Assembly: GCA_035505995.1 (NCBI GenBank) | Contig: DATJQF010000153.1 | Coordinates: forward strand, 1-9,756 | Source of the DNA: DATJQF01 sp035505995 | GTDB taxonomy: Bacteria > Bacteroidota > Bacteroidia > Bacteroidales > FEN-979 | Direction: 5' to 3' | Length of the DNA: 9,756 bases | Part shown: one piece after another, positions 1 through 6,433 of the stretch | Position numbering within the stretch: position 1 is the first letter of the stretch | Layout: each line of letters opens with the position of its first letter | Notes under the pieces: model-generated | The model's input: the letters and a program-made list of their open reading frames with translations, nothing else | The model's database searches: none | Told to the model about the DNA's origin: nothing | Program-made: the position numbers and the translations under genes

Positions 1-1
1 A

Positions 2-157
2 GAATATTTTTCAAAAGAAATTGATACACTGGGAACTAAGATCATTCAGATACTCGCCAAGCAGTTGGAGGCAAAAATTTCAATTGAAAATGATCATGGT
101 GTCACTTTTTCGCTTATTTTTCCCATCGAAAAAAATACTACTTATACTATAAGTTAA
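2..157 (+). CDS. Sensor histidine kinase, C-terminal end only (ATPase domain)
   Basis: This frame is open from the first bases of the window and stops at TAA 155-157, giving the last 51 residues of a protein whose start lies upstream. The peptide contains LGTKII, then KQLEAKISIEN and GVTFSLIFP. This is the pattern of the final part of a histidine kinase HATPase_c domain: the G2-box glycine, the helix after it, and the closing strand pair ending in a G-T-x-F-x-x-x-F-P motif. It resembles the HisKA_2/HWE-type kinases common in Bacteroidota. Such kinases autophosphorylate on histidine and pass the phosphate to a response regulator; the sensor part cannot be seen here. Its composition is AT-rich (about one third GC by hand count), unlike the gene that follows 11 bases later. 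Family assignment is fairly safe; subtype and signal are unknown. Confidence 0.72.
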   Translation, partial: EYFSKEIDTLGTKIIQILAKQLEAKISIENDHGVTFSLIFPIEKNTTYTIS

Positions 158-168
158 CAGCAGTCAAA

Positions 169-1140
169 TTGACTAAAATATCATTTATCGGTGCCGGTGC
201 AATCGGGACGGCCCTATCCAATGTGGTTGCGGAAAAGAGGAAAGCCAAGGTCCTGCTTCATACCATTGAAACCGAGGTTATGGAATCGGTGAATTCCATT
301 CATGTGAATGCCCGTTACTTTCCTTCCATAAGGCTGGACGATTCCCTGCAAGCCACAAACGATAACGGTATGCTTCAGGAAAGTGAGATTATTTTTCTCG
401 CGATCCCCTCGACCGTCCTGACCGGGTATCTCGGGACGATCCGGGAATGGATACCGCCGGAAGCGATCCTGGTGAATCTTGCCAAAGGATTCGGAGACCG
501 TCGAAAAACCATTGTCCGGTGCCTGAAGGAGAGTTTCCCGAACCCGGTCATGACGATGAAAGGCCCCACCTTCGCCCGGGAGATCATCAACCGGGTCCCC
601 ACGGGGTTTACCCTGGGATATGATAAAAAGGACGATCCGGGGGCAGTCGCTTCACTCTTTGAAGGGACGACGGTCTATCTGGATCTCTCGGACGATCCCG
701 AGGGGGTAGAGATCCTGAGCATCCTGAAGAATATCTATGCGATCGCCCTGGGGATCGTGGACGCCCAGTTCAATTCCCCTAATATGAGGTTCCTGGTATT
801 GACAAAGGCCTTTAAGGAGATGCACCGGCTGATGCTGCTCTCGGGTGGCGGGGAGGAGACTATTTTCCATTATTGCGGATACGGCGATTTCACCCTGACC
901 GCGCTGAACGACCTGAGCCGGAACCGGACCCTGGGACTGCTGATCGGGAAAGGGTTCTTCACCCCGGGCGTCTCGCATGAGCTGGTGCTGGAGGGACAAC
1001 TGGCAGTGCAGGTTTTCCATGAAAAGATCGGCGAGATGGGGTACCCCGATAAAGATTTCCCGATCCTTTCCGCGCTATACCGGGTGATGAACCATGAAGA
1101 GCCTCTGCCCGATTTTATAAAAGCGCTGCTGGAGGCTTAA
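169..1140 (+). CDS. gpsA: NAD(P)-dependent glycerol-3-phosphate dehydrogenase family protein
   Basis: The 323-residue product matches the GpsA family in length and motif order. It has a Rossmann GAGAIG (8-13) after a beta strand, N-x-x-Y-F-P (47-52), LAKGFG with Lys106, KGPTFA (131-136), LKN with the expected catalytic Lys187 followed by IYAIALG, and in the C-terminal domain GDFTLT (239-244) and SRNR (250-253). The family reduces dihydroxyacetone phosphate to sn-glycerol 3-phosphate in the cytosol, feeding phospholipid synthesis. Several motifs deviate from what I expect of housekeeping GpsA, for example KGPTFA where SGPSFA is usual, so this may be a divergent paralogue. The start is TTG at 169: it places the Rossmann strand at residue 4, and there is no ATG or GTG in frame nearby upstream. 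It lies 11 bases after the kinase stop, so co-transcription is possible. GC content is much higher than in the kinase tail. Confidence 0.85.
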   Translation: MTKISFIGAGAIGTALSNVVAEKRKAKVLLHTIETEVMESVNSIHVNARYFPSIRLDDSLQATNDNGMLQESEIIFLAIPSTVLTGYLGTIREWIPPEAILVNLAKGFGDRRKTIVRCLKESFPNPVMTMKGPTFAREIINRVPTGFTLGYDKKDDPGAVASLFEGTTVYLDLSDDPEGVEILSILKNIYAIALGIVDAQFNSPNMRFLVLTKAFKEMHRLMLLSGGGEETIFHYCGYGDFTLTALNDLSRNRTLGLLIGKGFFTPGVSHELVLEGQLAVQVFHEKIGEMGYPDKDFPILSALYRVMNHEEPLPDFIKALLEA

Positions 1141-1156
1141 TTCCCGTTTTTTTTCG

Positions 1157-1164
1157 TATCTTTG
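1157..1164 (+). promoter_or_regulatory. Candidate -7 promoter box for the tmRNA gene
   Basis: TATCTTTG matches the Bacteroidota -7 consensus TAnnTTTG exactly. It ends 24 bases before the mature tmRNA 5' end, which would give a precursor leader of roughly 15-20 bases for RNase P to remove. I see no clear -33 TTG/TTTG element at the expected spacing, where the end of the upstream gene lies. The box is just after the glycerol-3-phosphate dehydrogenase stop codon. Confidence 0.55.
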
Positions 1165-1188
1165 CGACCTGAATTTTTCATTGCAACC

Positions 1189-1560
1189 GGGGTTGACAGG
1201 TTTTGACAGCAGGGAAGCGGAATTGCAAGCATGCCGAGCGTTGTGAACAGGTCTCGTTAAACGCCAATTCACACAGCCAACAAATGGCGATAATTATTCT
1301 TACAGACTGGCTGCTTAATTTCAGAAATTAAGCACCGGTTGTCTCCCGGGAAACCCTTCCTGGCGGTGTTCCGGATGAGGCATCAGAAATGCCGGGATAG
1401 CCTGATCAGATTCCCGATGTTCAGGTGAAGTTTCAGGGAATACGGTACAGATCGGTCGGTTCCGGACCAGTCTCTCCCCGACAAGATAACCGGAACTAAG
1501 CATGTAGAAAACAGTTTCACTGCCTGTTTGGACGAGGGTTCGAATCCCTCCAACTCCACA
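1189..1560 (+). ncRNA. ssrA: tmRNA (transfer-messenger RNA)
   Basis: This is a one-piece tmRNA that rescues ribosomes stalled on broken mRNAs and tags the unfinished protein for proteolysis, working with SmpB. The 5' end GGGGTTG (1189-1195) pairs over seven positions (one G-U) with CAACTCC (1551-1557) to form the acceptor stem. Just before it, GAGGG-TTCGAAT-CCCTC forms the T arm. The 5' segment contains the tRNA-like GACAGGTTTTGACAGC. An internal tag ORF sits at 1286-1318, and its stop codon lies in a 9-bp stem (GCTTAATTT, 1313-1321, with AAATTAAGC, 1325-1333), the usual helix 5 position. The 3' domain has the typical TAAGCATGTAGA block. The discriminator base is A1558 and the genome continues CA-A, so the CCA end is not fully encoded and must be completed after transcription. 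Precise 3' boundary is 1558-1561. Confidence 0.95.
1286..1318 (+). other. tmRNA-encoded proteolysis tag reading frame (GDNYSYRLAA, stop)
   Basis: Reading begins at the resume codon GGC (1286-1288) after the A-rich CAACAAAT and runs for ten codons, GDNYSYRLAA, to TAA at 1316-1318. With the alanine carried by the tmRNA itself, the tag added to stalled chains would be A-GDNYSYRLAA. The terminal Leu-Ala-Ala is the signal read by ClpXP-type proteases and SspB-like adaptors in other bacteria. The Gly-start and the Asn-Tyr core fit Bacteroidota tags; the Arg before Leu is not what I would expect from the more familiar ending ALAA. Confidence 0.88.
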
Positions 1561-1566
1561 AAGATT

Positions 1567-1611
1567 ACCCGAATTCACTTGATTAACAAGTGTTTTCGGG
1601 TTTCTTGTTTT
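1567..1611 (+). terminator. Intrinsic terminator of the tmRNA gene
   Basis: ACCCGAA-tt-CACTTG and CAAGTG-tt-TTCGGGT form a long stem with a small internal T-T loop and the five-base apical loop ATTAA. It is followed by TTCTTGTTTT. It begins nine bases after the end of the tmRNA acceptor stem, so it is well placed to end the transcript. Confidence 0.85.
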
Positions 1612-1635
1612 ATTTACATACAGATTTACATACAG
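1612..1635 (+). repeat. Tandem direct repeat, 12 bp x 2 (ATTTACATACAG)
   Basis: Two perfect head-to-tail copies of ATTTACATACAG lie immediately after the tmRNA terminator. Tandem direct repeats beside a tmRNA or tRNA 3' end can be arm-type sites for a tyrosine integrase or recombination directionality factor. That role is only an inference here, since no integrase gene is visible. Confidence 0.5.
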
Positions 1636-1701
1636 AAACGTTGAAAAGTACTGTATTTATTTGTGATTGTAATTAACTATGCTTATATATTTGTAGTCGC
1701 T

Positions 1702-1723
1702 TTGTCGGGAACGGACCCGGCAA
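1702..1723. repeat. Inverted repeat, 8-bp arms
   Basis: TTGTCGGG (1702-1709) and CCCGGCAA (1716-1723) pair over eight positions (one G-T) around the six-base spacer AACGGA. The repeat lies in the region just upstream of the helix-turn-helix ORF and inside its start-less upstream extension. It could be an operator or structural relic of the element; no function can be read from it. Confidence 0.4.
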
Positions 1724-1765
1724 TTAAAATTCAAAGAAATAGAAAATACCCAAATCGAAGGCGAC

Positions 1766-1918
1766 TTGATCAACTGCGAAGGCGTTATGCAGTTACTCAA
1801 CTGTTCACGCGTTACTTTATGGCGTTATACGAAAGAAAGAAAATTCCCGGTTTACCACGATGGTAAAAAAATGTTCTTTCGCAAATCTGAAATACTCGAC
1901 GCTACCTGGGTAAAATGA
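1766..1918 (+). CDS. Excisionase-type helix-turn-helix protein, N-terminus uncertain
   Basis: This frame ends at TGA 1916-1918 and encodes a compact DNA-binding domain of the HTH_17/MerR-like excisionase family: GVMQLLNCSRVTLWRYTKE, then FPVYHDGKKMFFRKSEIL. This is the familiar order of recognition helices, the Pro-x-Tyr wing and the closing F-x-K-S-E helix. Such proteins bind att or promoter DNA and steer integrase-mediated excision of mobile elements. From the only start codon that includes the whole domain, TTG 1766, the product is 50 residues; ATG 1787 lies inside the first helix. The frame is open back to a stop at 1694-1696, and the upstream residues (KFKEIENTQIEGDLINCE) look like real family sequence, so the gene may have lost its true start through truncation or frameshift. 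It sits about 200 bases downstream of the tmRNA. Confidence 0.6.
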   Translation: MINCEGVMQLLNCSRVTLWRYTKERKFPVYHDGKKMFFRKSEILDATWVK

Positions 1919-1942
1919 AAACGGGAAAGCGATTTAAGGCAC

Positions 1943-2022
1943 GCCCCTCCCCTCCCCTGAGGGATCTACCGACCGGAAGCCGATCGTGCGGCACAACGCA
2001 CCATACTAAACCGGGGAGGGGC
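1943..2022. repeat. GC-rich inverted repeat with internal hairpins between the two small element ORFs
   Basis: GCCCCTCCCC (1943-1952) and GGGGAGGGGC (2013-2022) are perfect 10-base inverted copies about 60 bases apart. The left arm is part of a CCCCT triplication. The intervening sequence contains GTGCG-gcacaa-CGCAC, which can also fold. The whole block could form a branched RNA or a DNA cruciform. It lies in the 145-base non-coding gap between the helix-turn-helix ORF and the next ORF, so an operator, a small RNA or an origin/att structure are all possible. None can be chosen from sequence alone. Confidence 0.45.
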
Positions 2023-2063
2023 AATATCGGCCAGATCCGTTTGAAAACCAACAGCCGGCGGAA

Positions 2064-2324
2064 ATGATTGACTTTGTAAAACTCTACATTGATAATCCGG
2101 ACATTTCAGGGATCAGGGGCAACCCCACCCCCGAGCGGATTGAACACCCTAACAATAGGACGGGGGAAATTAATTACATGGCGATCTATAACGGCCTGAC
2201 ATTTCCTATCCGAGCAAACAAATATTTTTACGTTTCGGGGAGGTTTACAGATGAGCATCTTGCAAACCAAAATTACCAAGATTTCATTAACGAGATTATA
2301 ACCAATTTAGTATCTTTTAATTAA
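2064..2324 (+). CDS. Hypothetical protein, possibly truncated element replication protein
   Basis: The 86-residue ORF starts at ATG (MIDFVKLYIDNPDISG...) and ends at TAA. No signal peptide or membrane segment is visible. The order MIDFVKLYIDN, a Thr-Gly-Glu turn, Y-x-G-L-x-F, an Y-x-V-S-G strand and an N-Y-x-D-F segment recalls the N-terminal part of longer proteins I associate with replication functions on Bacteroidota integrative elements. That is a recollection of pattern, not a verified match. If correct, this copy is cut off at roughly the first domain, by a stop followed by AT-rich sequence. Its position after an excisionase-like ORF fits an element core. Alternatively it is an intact small protein of unknown function. 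Confidence 0.5.
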   Translation: MIDFVKLYIDNPDISGIRGNPTPERIEHPNNRTGEINYMAIYNGLTFPIRANKYFYVSGRFTDEHLANQNYQDFINEIITNLVSFN

Positions 2325-2437
2325 GGTAGACGCTATTGATAAATAAAAAAATTTTAAAATCTGTTAATAAGTTTTTAATTTTTTTTCGTTTTTTTTTTTC
2401 ACCTTTCCCTTTTATGAATGATTAAGACTAAATTTCG

Positions 2438-2453
2438 GTAGATTCAAATCTAC
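2438..2453. promoter_or_regulatory. Inverted repeat upstream of the large surface-protein gene (possible operator)
   Basis: GTAGATTCAAATCTAC has perfect 7-base arms around a two-base centre. It lies 60 bases before the ATG at 2513 and eight bases upstream of a near-consensus -7 box, GACCTTTG (2462-2469, one mismatch to TAnnTTTG). This is a reasonable place for a regulator to bind. The rest of the 2325-2512 gap is very AT-rich with long T runs (2378-2400) and shows no other feature I can support. Confidence 0.4.
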
Positions 2454-2512
2454 TTTACAATGACCTTTGTTCATAAAATAACTTTTTTCTTCTTTATTTT
2501 AAAAGGGATTCA

Positions 2513-5500
2513 ATGAAAAAAACTTGTACGATATTGTTAATTTGGTTTCTTTTTCAAATAACACAAAATTTAACTGTCGGACAAATTGTTACTGATTTCA
2601 CTTTACCCGATTCATCTTGTGTTAGCAATCAAATAAATATAACAAATGTTACTGTTGGCGGGTCAACATTCTATTGGAATTTCTGTTCGGGAAATATTAA
2701 TTCAAACTTATTTGGGAGTAATATTGGAAATCCGGGATCAATATTAAATATCCCCACTTATATTACATTAGTTAAAGAAAATAATGATTGTTTTTCATTT
2801 ATAAGCTGTCCTGGATTATCAGGTATAGTAAGGTATTATCATGGTTCAAGTTATTCAAATTTACCGTCATCGTGGGTTAATCTTGGAAGTTTTGGAATAT
2901 TAACAAATTCCATTGAGGGAATTCAAATTAAATTAGATGATGGGCAATGGTTTGGGTTTATTAATAACAATAATTCTATTGTCCGTTTTGATTTTGGGAA
3001 TTCATTATGGAACATTCCAACAGCAACAACAATTGGATCCTATCCGGATATGATAATGGGTCATGGATTATTGATTGTTAAAGAAGACAGTAATTGGATT
3101 GGATTTATAACCTGTTCACTAGGTAAAAATCTCCTACGACTAAATTTTGGAAATACTTTAGCAAATACACCCTCCGAGGAAAATCTCGGAAATCTTGCTA
3201 GTTTTGACACTCCTACGCAAATTGTTTTAATTATTGAAAACCATCAAAATCATATTTTTATTGCAAATGGGACTTCCCTTTGTCGTATAGACTTTGGCAA
3301 TTCTCTTTTAAATTTTCCGATTGGATATAATCTTGGAAGTTTTGGAACATTTGATCCAAGTGGGTGCTTAACTATTTTAAGAGATTGCGATTCGGTTTGT
3401 GGTTATTTCGGAAAGTATCTTTCAAATGGTCTATTAGGAAAAATTAATTTTCCTAATGGAATATCTGGACCTGTTACAGGATCGATCATTGGTGATATTG
3501 GTTCTTTAAACTTACCCCACAGTTTCTCCGAAATCTTTCGCCAGAATGACACATTGTTCGCCTATATTACCAACCGGGGATCGAATACGCTGTCACGGCT
3601 GACTTTCCCTCCCTGCACCGATGCCTCGGTGCCTTCCTCCACGCTGTATGATCCGCCGCCCTTTTCGTATGACCTGCCGGGGACCTATAATGTGCGCCTG
3701 CTGGTTAACGAAGGCCTGCCGGACCAGGTGAGCCTGTGCAAGACCATCGTGATCAGCGCGGCGCCGACCGTATCGCTGGGCTCCGACCGCACGCTCTGCC
3801 CGGGCGACAGCACCCTGCTGGACGCAGGGCCGGGATTCAGCAGCTATGCCTGGTCGACCGGTGCCGCCACCCGCACGATCTGGGTGAAATCGGCCGGGAG
3901 CTACTGGGTCAGCGTGACCCACAGCGGCTGCCCGGCATCCGACACGGTGAACGTGGCCACCTACCTTGTGAACCCGGTGGACCTCGGCCCCGACCAGAAC
4001 ATCTGCACGGGCCAGACGGCCACCTTCGATGCAGGCGCCTGCCCGGGATGCACCTACCAGTGGTCGGATCTTACCCATGGCCTGCCCAATATCGGCTCCG
4101 GGCAGACCTATACCACGGGAACAGCAGCTCTTTATAAAGTCGTAGTGACGGATGCCCATGGCTGCCGGGCAGCCGACTCCTCCGGGCTCTCTGTCACCAC
4201 CGGCCCCCCGGTCACCAACTCGCCTCCCTCGAAAACAATCTGCAGCGGGGAAACGGCGAACATCGTCCTGCAATCGGGTGCGCCGGGCGCGATATTTTCA
4301 TGGACGGCTTCGTTGCTGAGCGGTAACGTTACCGGTTTCAGCAACGGGTCCGGACCCGTGATCACGGATCTGCTGGGGAACGGTTCAACCAGTGCCGGCG
4401 TCGTGCAATATACCATCACCGCCACCCTCGGCGGATGCGCCGGGCCTCCGCTTGATTTCGTGGTGACGGTCGATCCCCTGCCGGATCTGACTTTTATTCC
4501 CCCTTCCGCCTCCCTCTGCTCGGGCGGAACGACCAATATCCTGCTGGTATCCCAGATCGCCGGCGCCACTTTCAGCTGGACCGCCACCGGAAGCTCGGGA
4601 ACGGTTTCAGGATATTCTGACGGCAACGGATTCCTGATCGCCCAGACTCTTACCAATACTTCCGTCACCGACCAGACCGTCACGTACCACGTAACACCGG
4701 CAGCGAACGGCTGTACGGGAACACCGCTGGATTATGCAGTCACGGTCAAGCCCGGCCCGGATGTTTCCTTCAGTCCGCCCTCCCTGACGATCTGCTCAGG
4801 CTCAGCCACCAATATCCTGTTACAGTCGCAGGTACCAGGCGCCACCTTCACCTGGACGGCCAGTGGCAGCTCCGGTTTTGTCTCAGGATATTCCGCCGGG
4901 AGCGGGATGGTGATCGTACAGACCCTGGTCAATACAGGTGTGACCGATGAGACCGTTACTTATCACGTGTCGCCTTCCGCCGGAGGCTGCACCGGAATTG
5001 CGCAGGATTATAACGTCACGGTCAGTCCCCTGCCGGGGGTTATATTTTCGCCTCCCGCCACCGCCTTCTGTTCGGGCGGAACGACCGGCATTACTTTGCA
5101 ATCCCTGATCCCGGGCGCCATTTTTACATGGACGGCAACGGGCAGCTCCGGATCGGTTTCCGGGTTTGCCGACGGAAGCGGCAGCTCAATAATCCAGACG
5201 CTGGTCAACACCGGTTTCGTTACCCAGACCGTCACCTATCACGTCACCGCGACGGCCGGCGGCTGTACCGGGAACCCGGTGGATTACCCGGTCACGGTCC
5301 TTCCGGTCCCGGACGTTTATTTCCTGCCTTCATCGCAATCCATTTGTACCGGACAAATCACCGGAATTACGATCCTCTCGCAGGTGACCGGCGCCACTTT
5401 CACCTGGACGGCCACCTGCATTTCACCCGGCATCAGCGGGTACGGACCGGGCAGCGGGAACATGATCCAGCAAACACTTATTAATACCGGTTTCGCCGAC

Positions 5501-6391
5501 GGAACGGTTTCCTATCATGCAACAGCCGCCGCGGGGGGTTGTACCGGGAATCCCCAAACCGTTGATGTGATTGTCAAGCCGGCACCCCAGGTTTCCCTGA
5601 ACTTCTGCACCGATACCATCACCTACCCCAATGCCCGCCCCTTCCTGCTGAAAGGCGGCATTCCGCCTGGCGGAACTTATTCGGGCCCGGGAGTGAATTC
5701 AGCTACTTCGATGTTCTATCCGGGGTTGGCAGGCACCGGTAATAAGTCCGTCACGTATACCTGCACCGGTGCGCCAGGGTGTTCCGCCAGCGATCAGGCT
5801 GTCATTCATGTCCTTGCCACCCCTCCGTTTGCCTGCGGAAATAATGTCACCGACCCGCGGGATAACCAGATTTACCCGACGGTCATGATCGGTACGCAGT
5901 GCTGGATGGCCGCCAACCTGAATTACGGCACCCAGATCGCAGGCACACAGCACCAGCGGGATAACTGCATCCGGGAAAAATATTGCTATAATGATTCTCC
6001 CGCCAAATGCCTGCAGAGGGGGGCGGGCTATCAATGGGACGAGCTGATGCAATATGACAATGCTTCGCCGGTACAGGGACTCTGCCTGCCGGGATGGCAT
6101 ATCCCCGACGAGGCTGAATGGAACACCCTTTTCGCCAACTGGATCAACAACGGCTTTGCCGGCAGCCCCTTGAAATATTCCGGCTATTCGGGCTTCAATG
6201 CCTGGCTGAACGGTGCCCTGTTCTTTAATTTATCCTGGAGCTATTCCGGGTTCGCAACCTATTTCTGGACTTCCTCCGCCCATGGAGCAGACAAAGCCTG
6301 GGCACATCCCATGAACAACTACGATCCCAGCGTAGCGGTTTACCCGGCTTACCGGGATAATGCCTTTTCCGTCAGATGCCTGAAAGACTGA
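2513..6391 (+). CDS. Large secreted surface protein: beta-propeller-like region, PKD/Ig-like repeats, C-terminal FISUMP domain
   Basis: The 1292-residue product begins with a Sec signal peptide (MKKTCTILLIWFLF..., likely cut near residue 24). Residues about 25-365 hold roughly six repeats of the type W-x-GF ... L-x-R-x-x-FGN-x-L-x-N-x-P ... NLG, suggesting a beta-propeller. Residues about 366-414 resemble a PKD domain (PGTYNVRLLVNEG). Two Ig-like domains follow (about 415-563; LGSDRTLCPGDSTLLDAG and LGPDQNICTGQTATFDAG), then five PKD-like units of 92 residues (about 564-1023), and one further beta domain (GGTYSGPGV, to about 1103). The end, 1104-1292, is a Fibrobacter succinogenes major paralogous (FISUMP) domain: IGTQCWMAANL, CYNDSPAKC, GLCLPGWHIPDEAEWNTL, WTSS and a final FSVRCLKD. 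No T9SS C-terminal signal is visible. The likely role is a surface adhesin or binding protein; the ligand is unknown. The start is preceded by AAAAGGGATTCA. The first 1.0 kb is AT-rich and the rest GC-rich. Confidence 0.85.
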   Translation: MKKTCTILLIWFLFQITQNLTVGQIVTDFTLPDSSCVSNQINITNVTVGGSTFYWNFCSGNINSNLFGSNIGNPGSILNIPTYITLVKENNDCFSFISCPGLSGIVRYYHGSSYSNLPSSWVNLGSFGILTNSIEGIQIKLDDGQWFGFINNNNSIVRFDFGNSLWNIPTATTIGSYPDMIMGHGLLIVKEDSNWIGFITCSLGKNLLRLNFGNTLANTPSEENLGNLASFDTPTQIVLIIENHQNHIFIANGTSLCRIDFGNSLLNFPIGYNLGSFGTFDPSGCLTILRDCDSVCGYFGKYLSNGLLGKINFPNGISGPVTGSIIGDIGSLNLPHSFSEIFRQNDTLFAYITNRGSNTLSRLTFPPCTDASVPSSTLYDPPPFSYDLPGTYNVRLLVNEGLPDQVSLCKTIVISAAPTVSLGSDRTLCPGDSTLLDAGPGFSSYAWSTGAATRTIWVKSAGSYWVSVTHSGCPASDTVNVATYLVNPVDLGPDQNICTGQTATFDAGACPGCTYQWSDLTHGLPNIGSGQTYTTGTAALYKVVVTDAHGCRAADSSGLSVTTGPPVTNSPPSKTICSGETANIVLQSGAPGAIFSWTASLLSGNVTGFSNGSGPVITDLLGNGSTSAGVVQYTITATLGGCAGPPLDFVVTVDPLPDLTFIPPSASLCSGGTTNILLVSQIAGATFSWTATGSSGTVSGYSDGNGFLIAQTLTNTSVTDQTVTYHVTPAANGCTGTPLDYAVTVKPGPDVSFSPPSLTICSGSATNILLQSQVPGATFTWTASGSSGFVSGYSAGSGMVIVQTLVNTGVTDETVTYHVSPSAGGCTGIAQDYNVTVSPLPGVIFSPPATAFCSGGTTGITLQSLIPGAIFTWTATGSSGSVSGFADGSGSSIIQTLVNTGFVTQTVTYHVTATAGGCTGNPVDYPVTVLPVPDVYFLPSSQSICTGQITGITILSQVTGATFTWTATCISPGISGYGPGSGNMIQQTLINTGFADGTVSYHATAAAGGCTGNPQTVDVIVKPAPQVSLNFCTDTITYPNARPFLLKGGIPPGGTYSGPGVNSATSMFYPGLAGTGNKSVTYTCTGAPGCSASDQAVIHVLATPPFACGNNVTDPRDNQIYPTVMIGTQCWMAANLNYGTQIAGTQHQRDNCIREKYCYNDSPAKCLQRGAGYQWDELMQYDNASPVQGLCLPGWHIPDEAEWNTLFANWINNGFAGSPLKYSGYSGFNAWLNGALFFNLSWSYSGFATYFWTSSAHGADKAWAHPMNNYDPSVAVYPAYRDNAFSVRCLKD
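3500..3560. other. Sharp base-composition junction inside the surface-protein gene
   Basis: Hand counts of successive 60-base lines give about 28-38% GC for lines up to 3540, about 50% for 3541-3600, and 57-67% from 3601 onward. Codon choice changes with it, from A/T-ending to C/G-ending codons. The frame stays open across the change, and the protein motif pattern (IGDIGSLNLPHSFSEIF, then TNRGSNTLSRLTFPP) appears to continue through it. So the change is in ancestry of the DNA and not at an obvious domain border. Confidence 0.75.
4204..5583 (+). repeat. Five tandem 276-bp units encoding PKD-like domains
   Basis: The Cys codon of the conserved C-[ST]-G motif occurs at 4241, 4517, 4793, 5069 and 5345, exactly 276 bases (92 codons) apart each time, so the five units carry no net length change. 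Shared landmarks in each unit are PP-x-x-x-x-C-[ST]-G, [AT]-x-F-[ST]-W-TA, S-G-x-x-x-G-[YF], and G-C-x-G-x-P/A before a VTV strand. Units 2-4 (TATGSSG / TASGSSG; NTxVT-x-x-TVTYHV) are visibly closest to each other; units 1 and 5 are more diverged. Such arrays are stalk-like spacers in surface proteins. Confidence 0.85.
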
Positions 6392-6433
6392 CCCGGGTAA
6401 AGAAGTCAACGGGTCAACAGATTAACCCATTGG

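Noticed and set aside
1321..1578. Minus-strand ORF of 85 residues containing VGGIRTLVQTGS.
   Set aside because: It is antisense to the tmRNA 3' domain. Such GGIRTL peptides are a typical spurious translation of tRNA-like TTCGAATCCC arms.
1663..1866. GTG-started plus-strand ORF of 67 residues.
   Set aside because: It overlaps the helix-turn-helix ORF in another frame and gives an Arg-rich translation without recognisable motifs. It might retain the displaced N-terminus of that gene if a frameshift occurred, but nothing supports this.
3593..5484. Several ORFs on both strands inside the surface-protein repeat region.
   Set aside because: They are shadows of the GC-rich main frame, which carries the signal peptide, the PKD-like units and the FISUMP domain.
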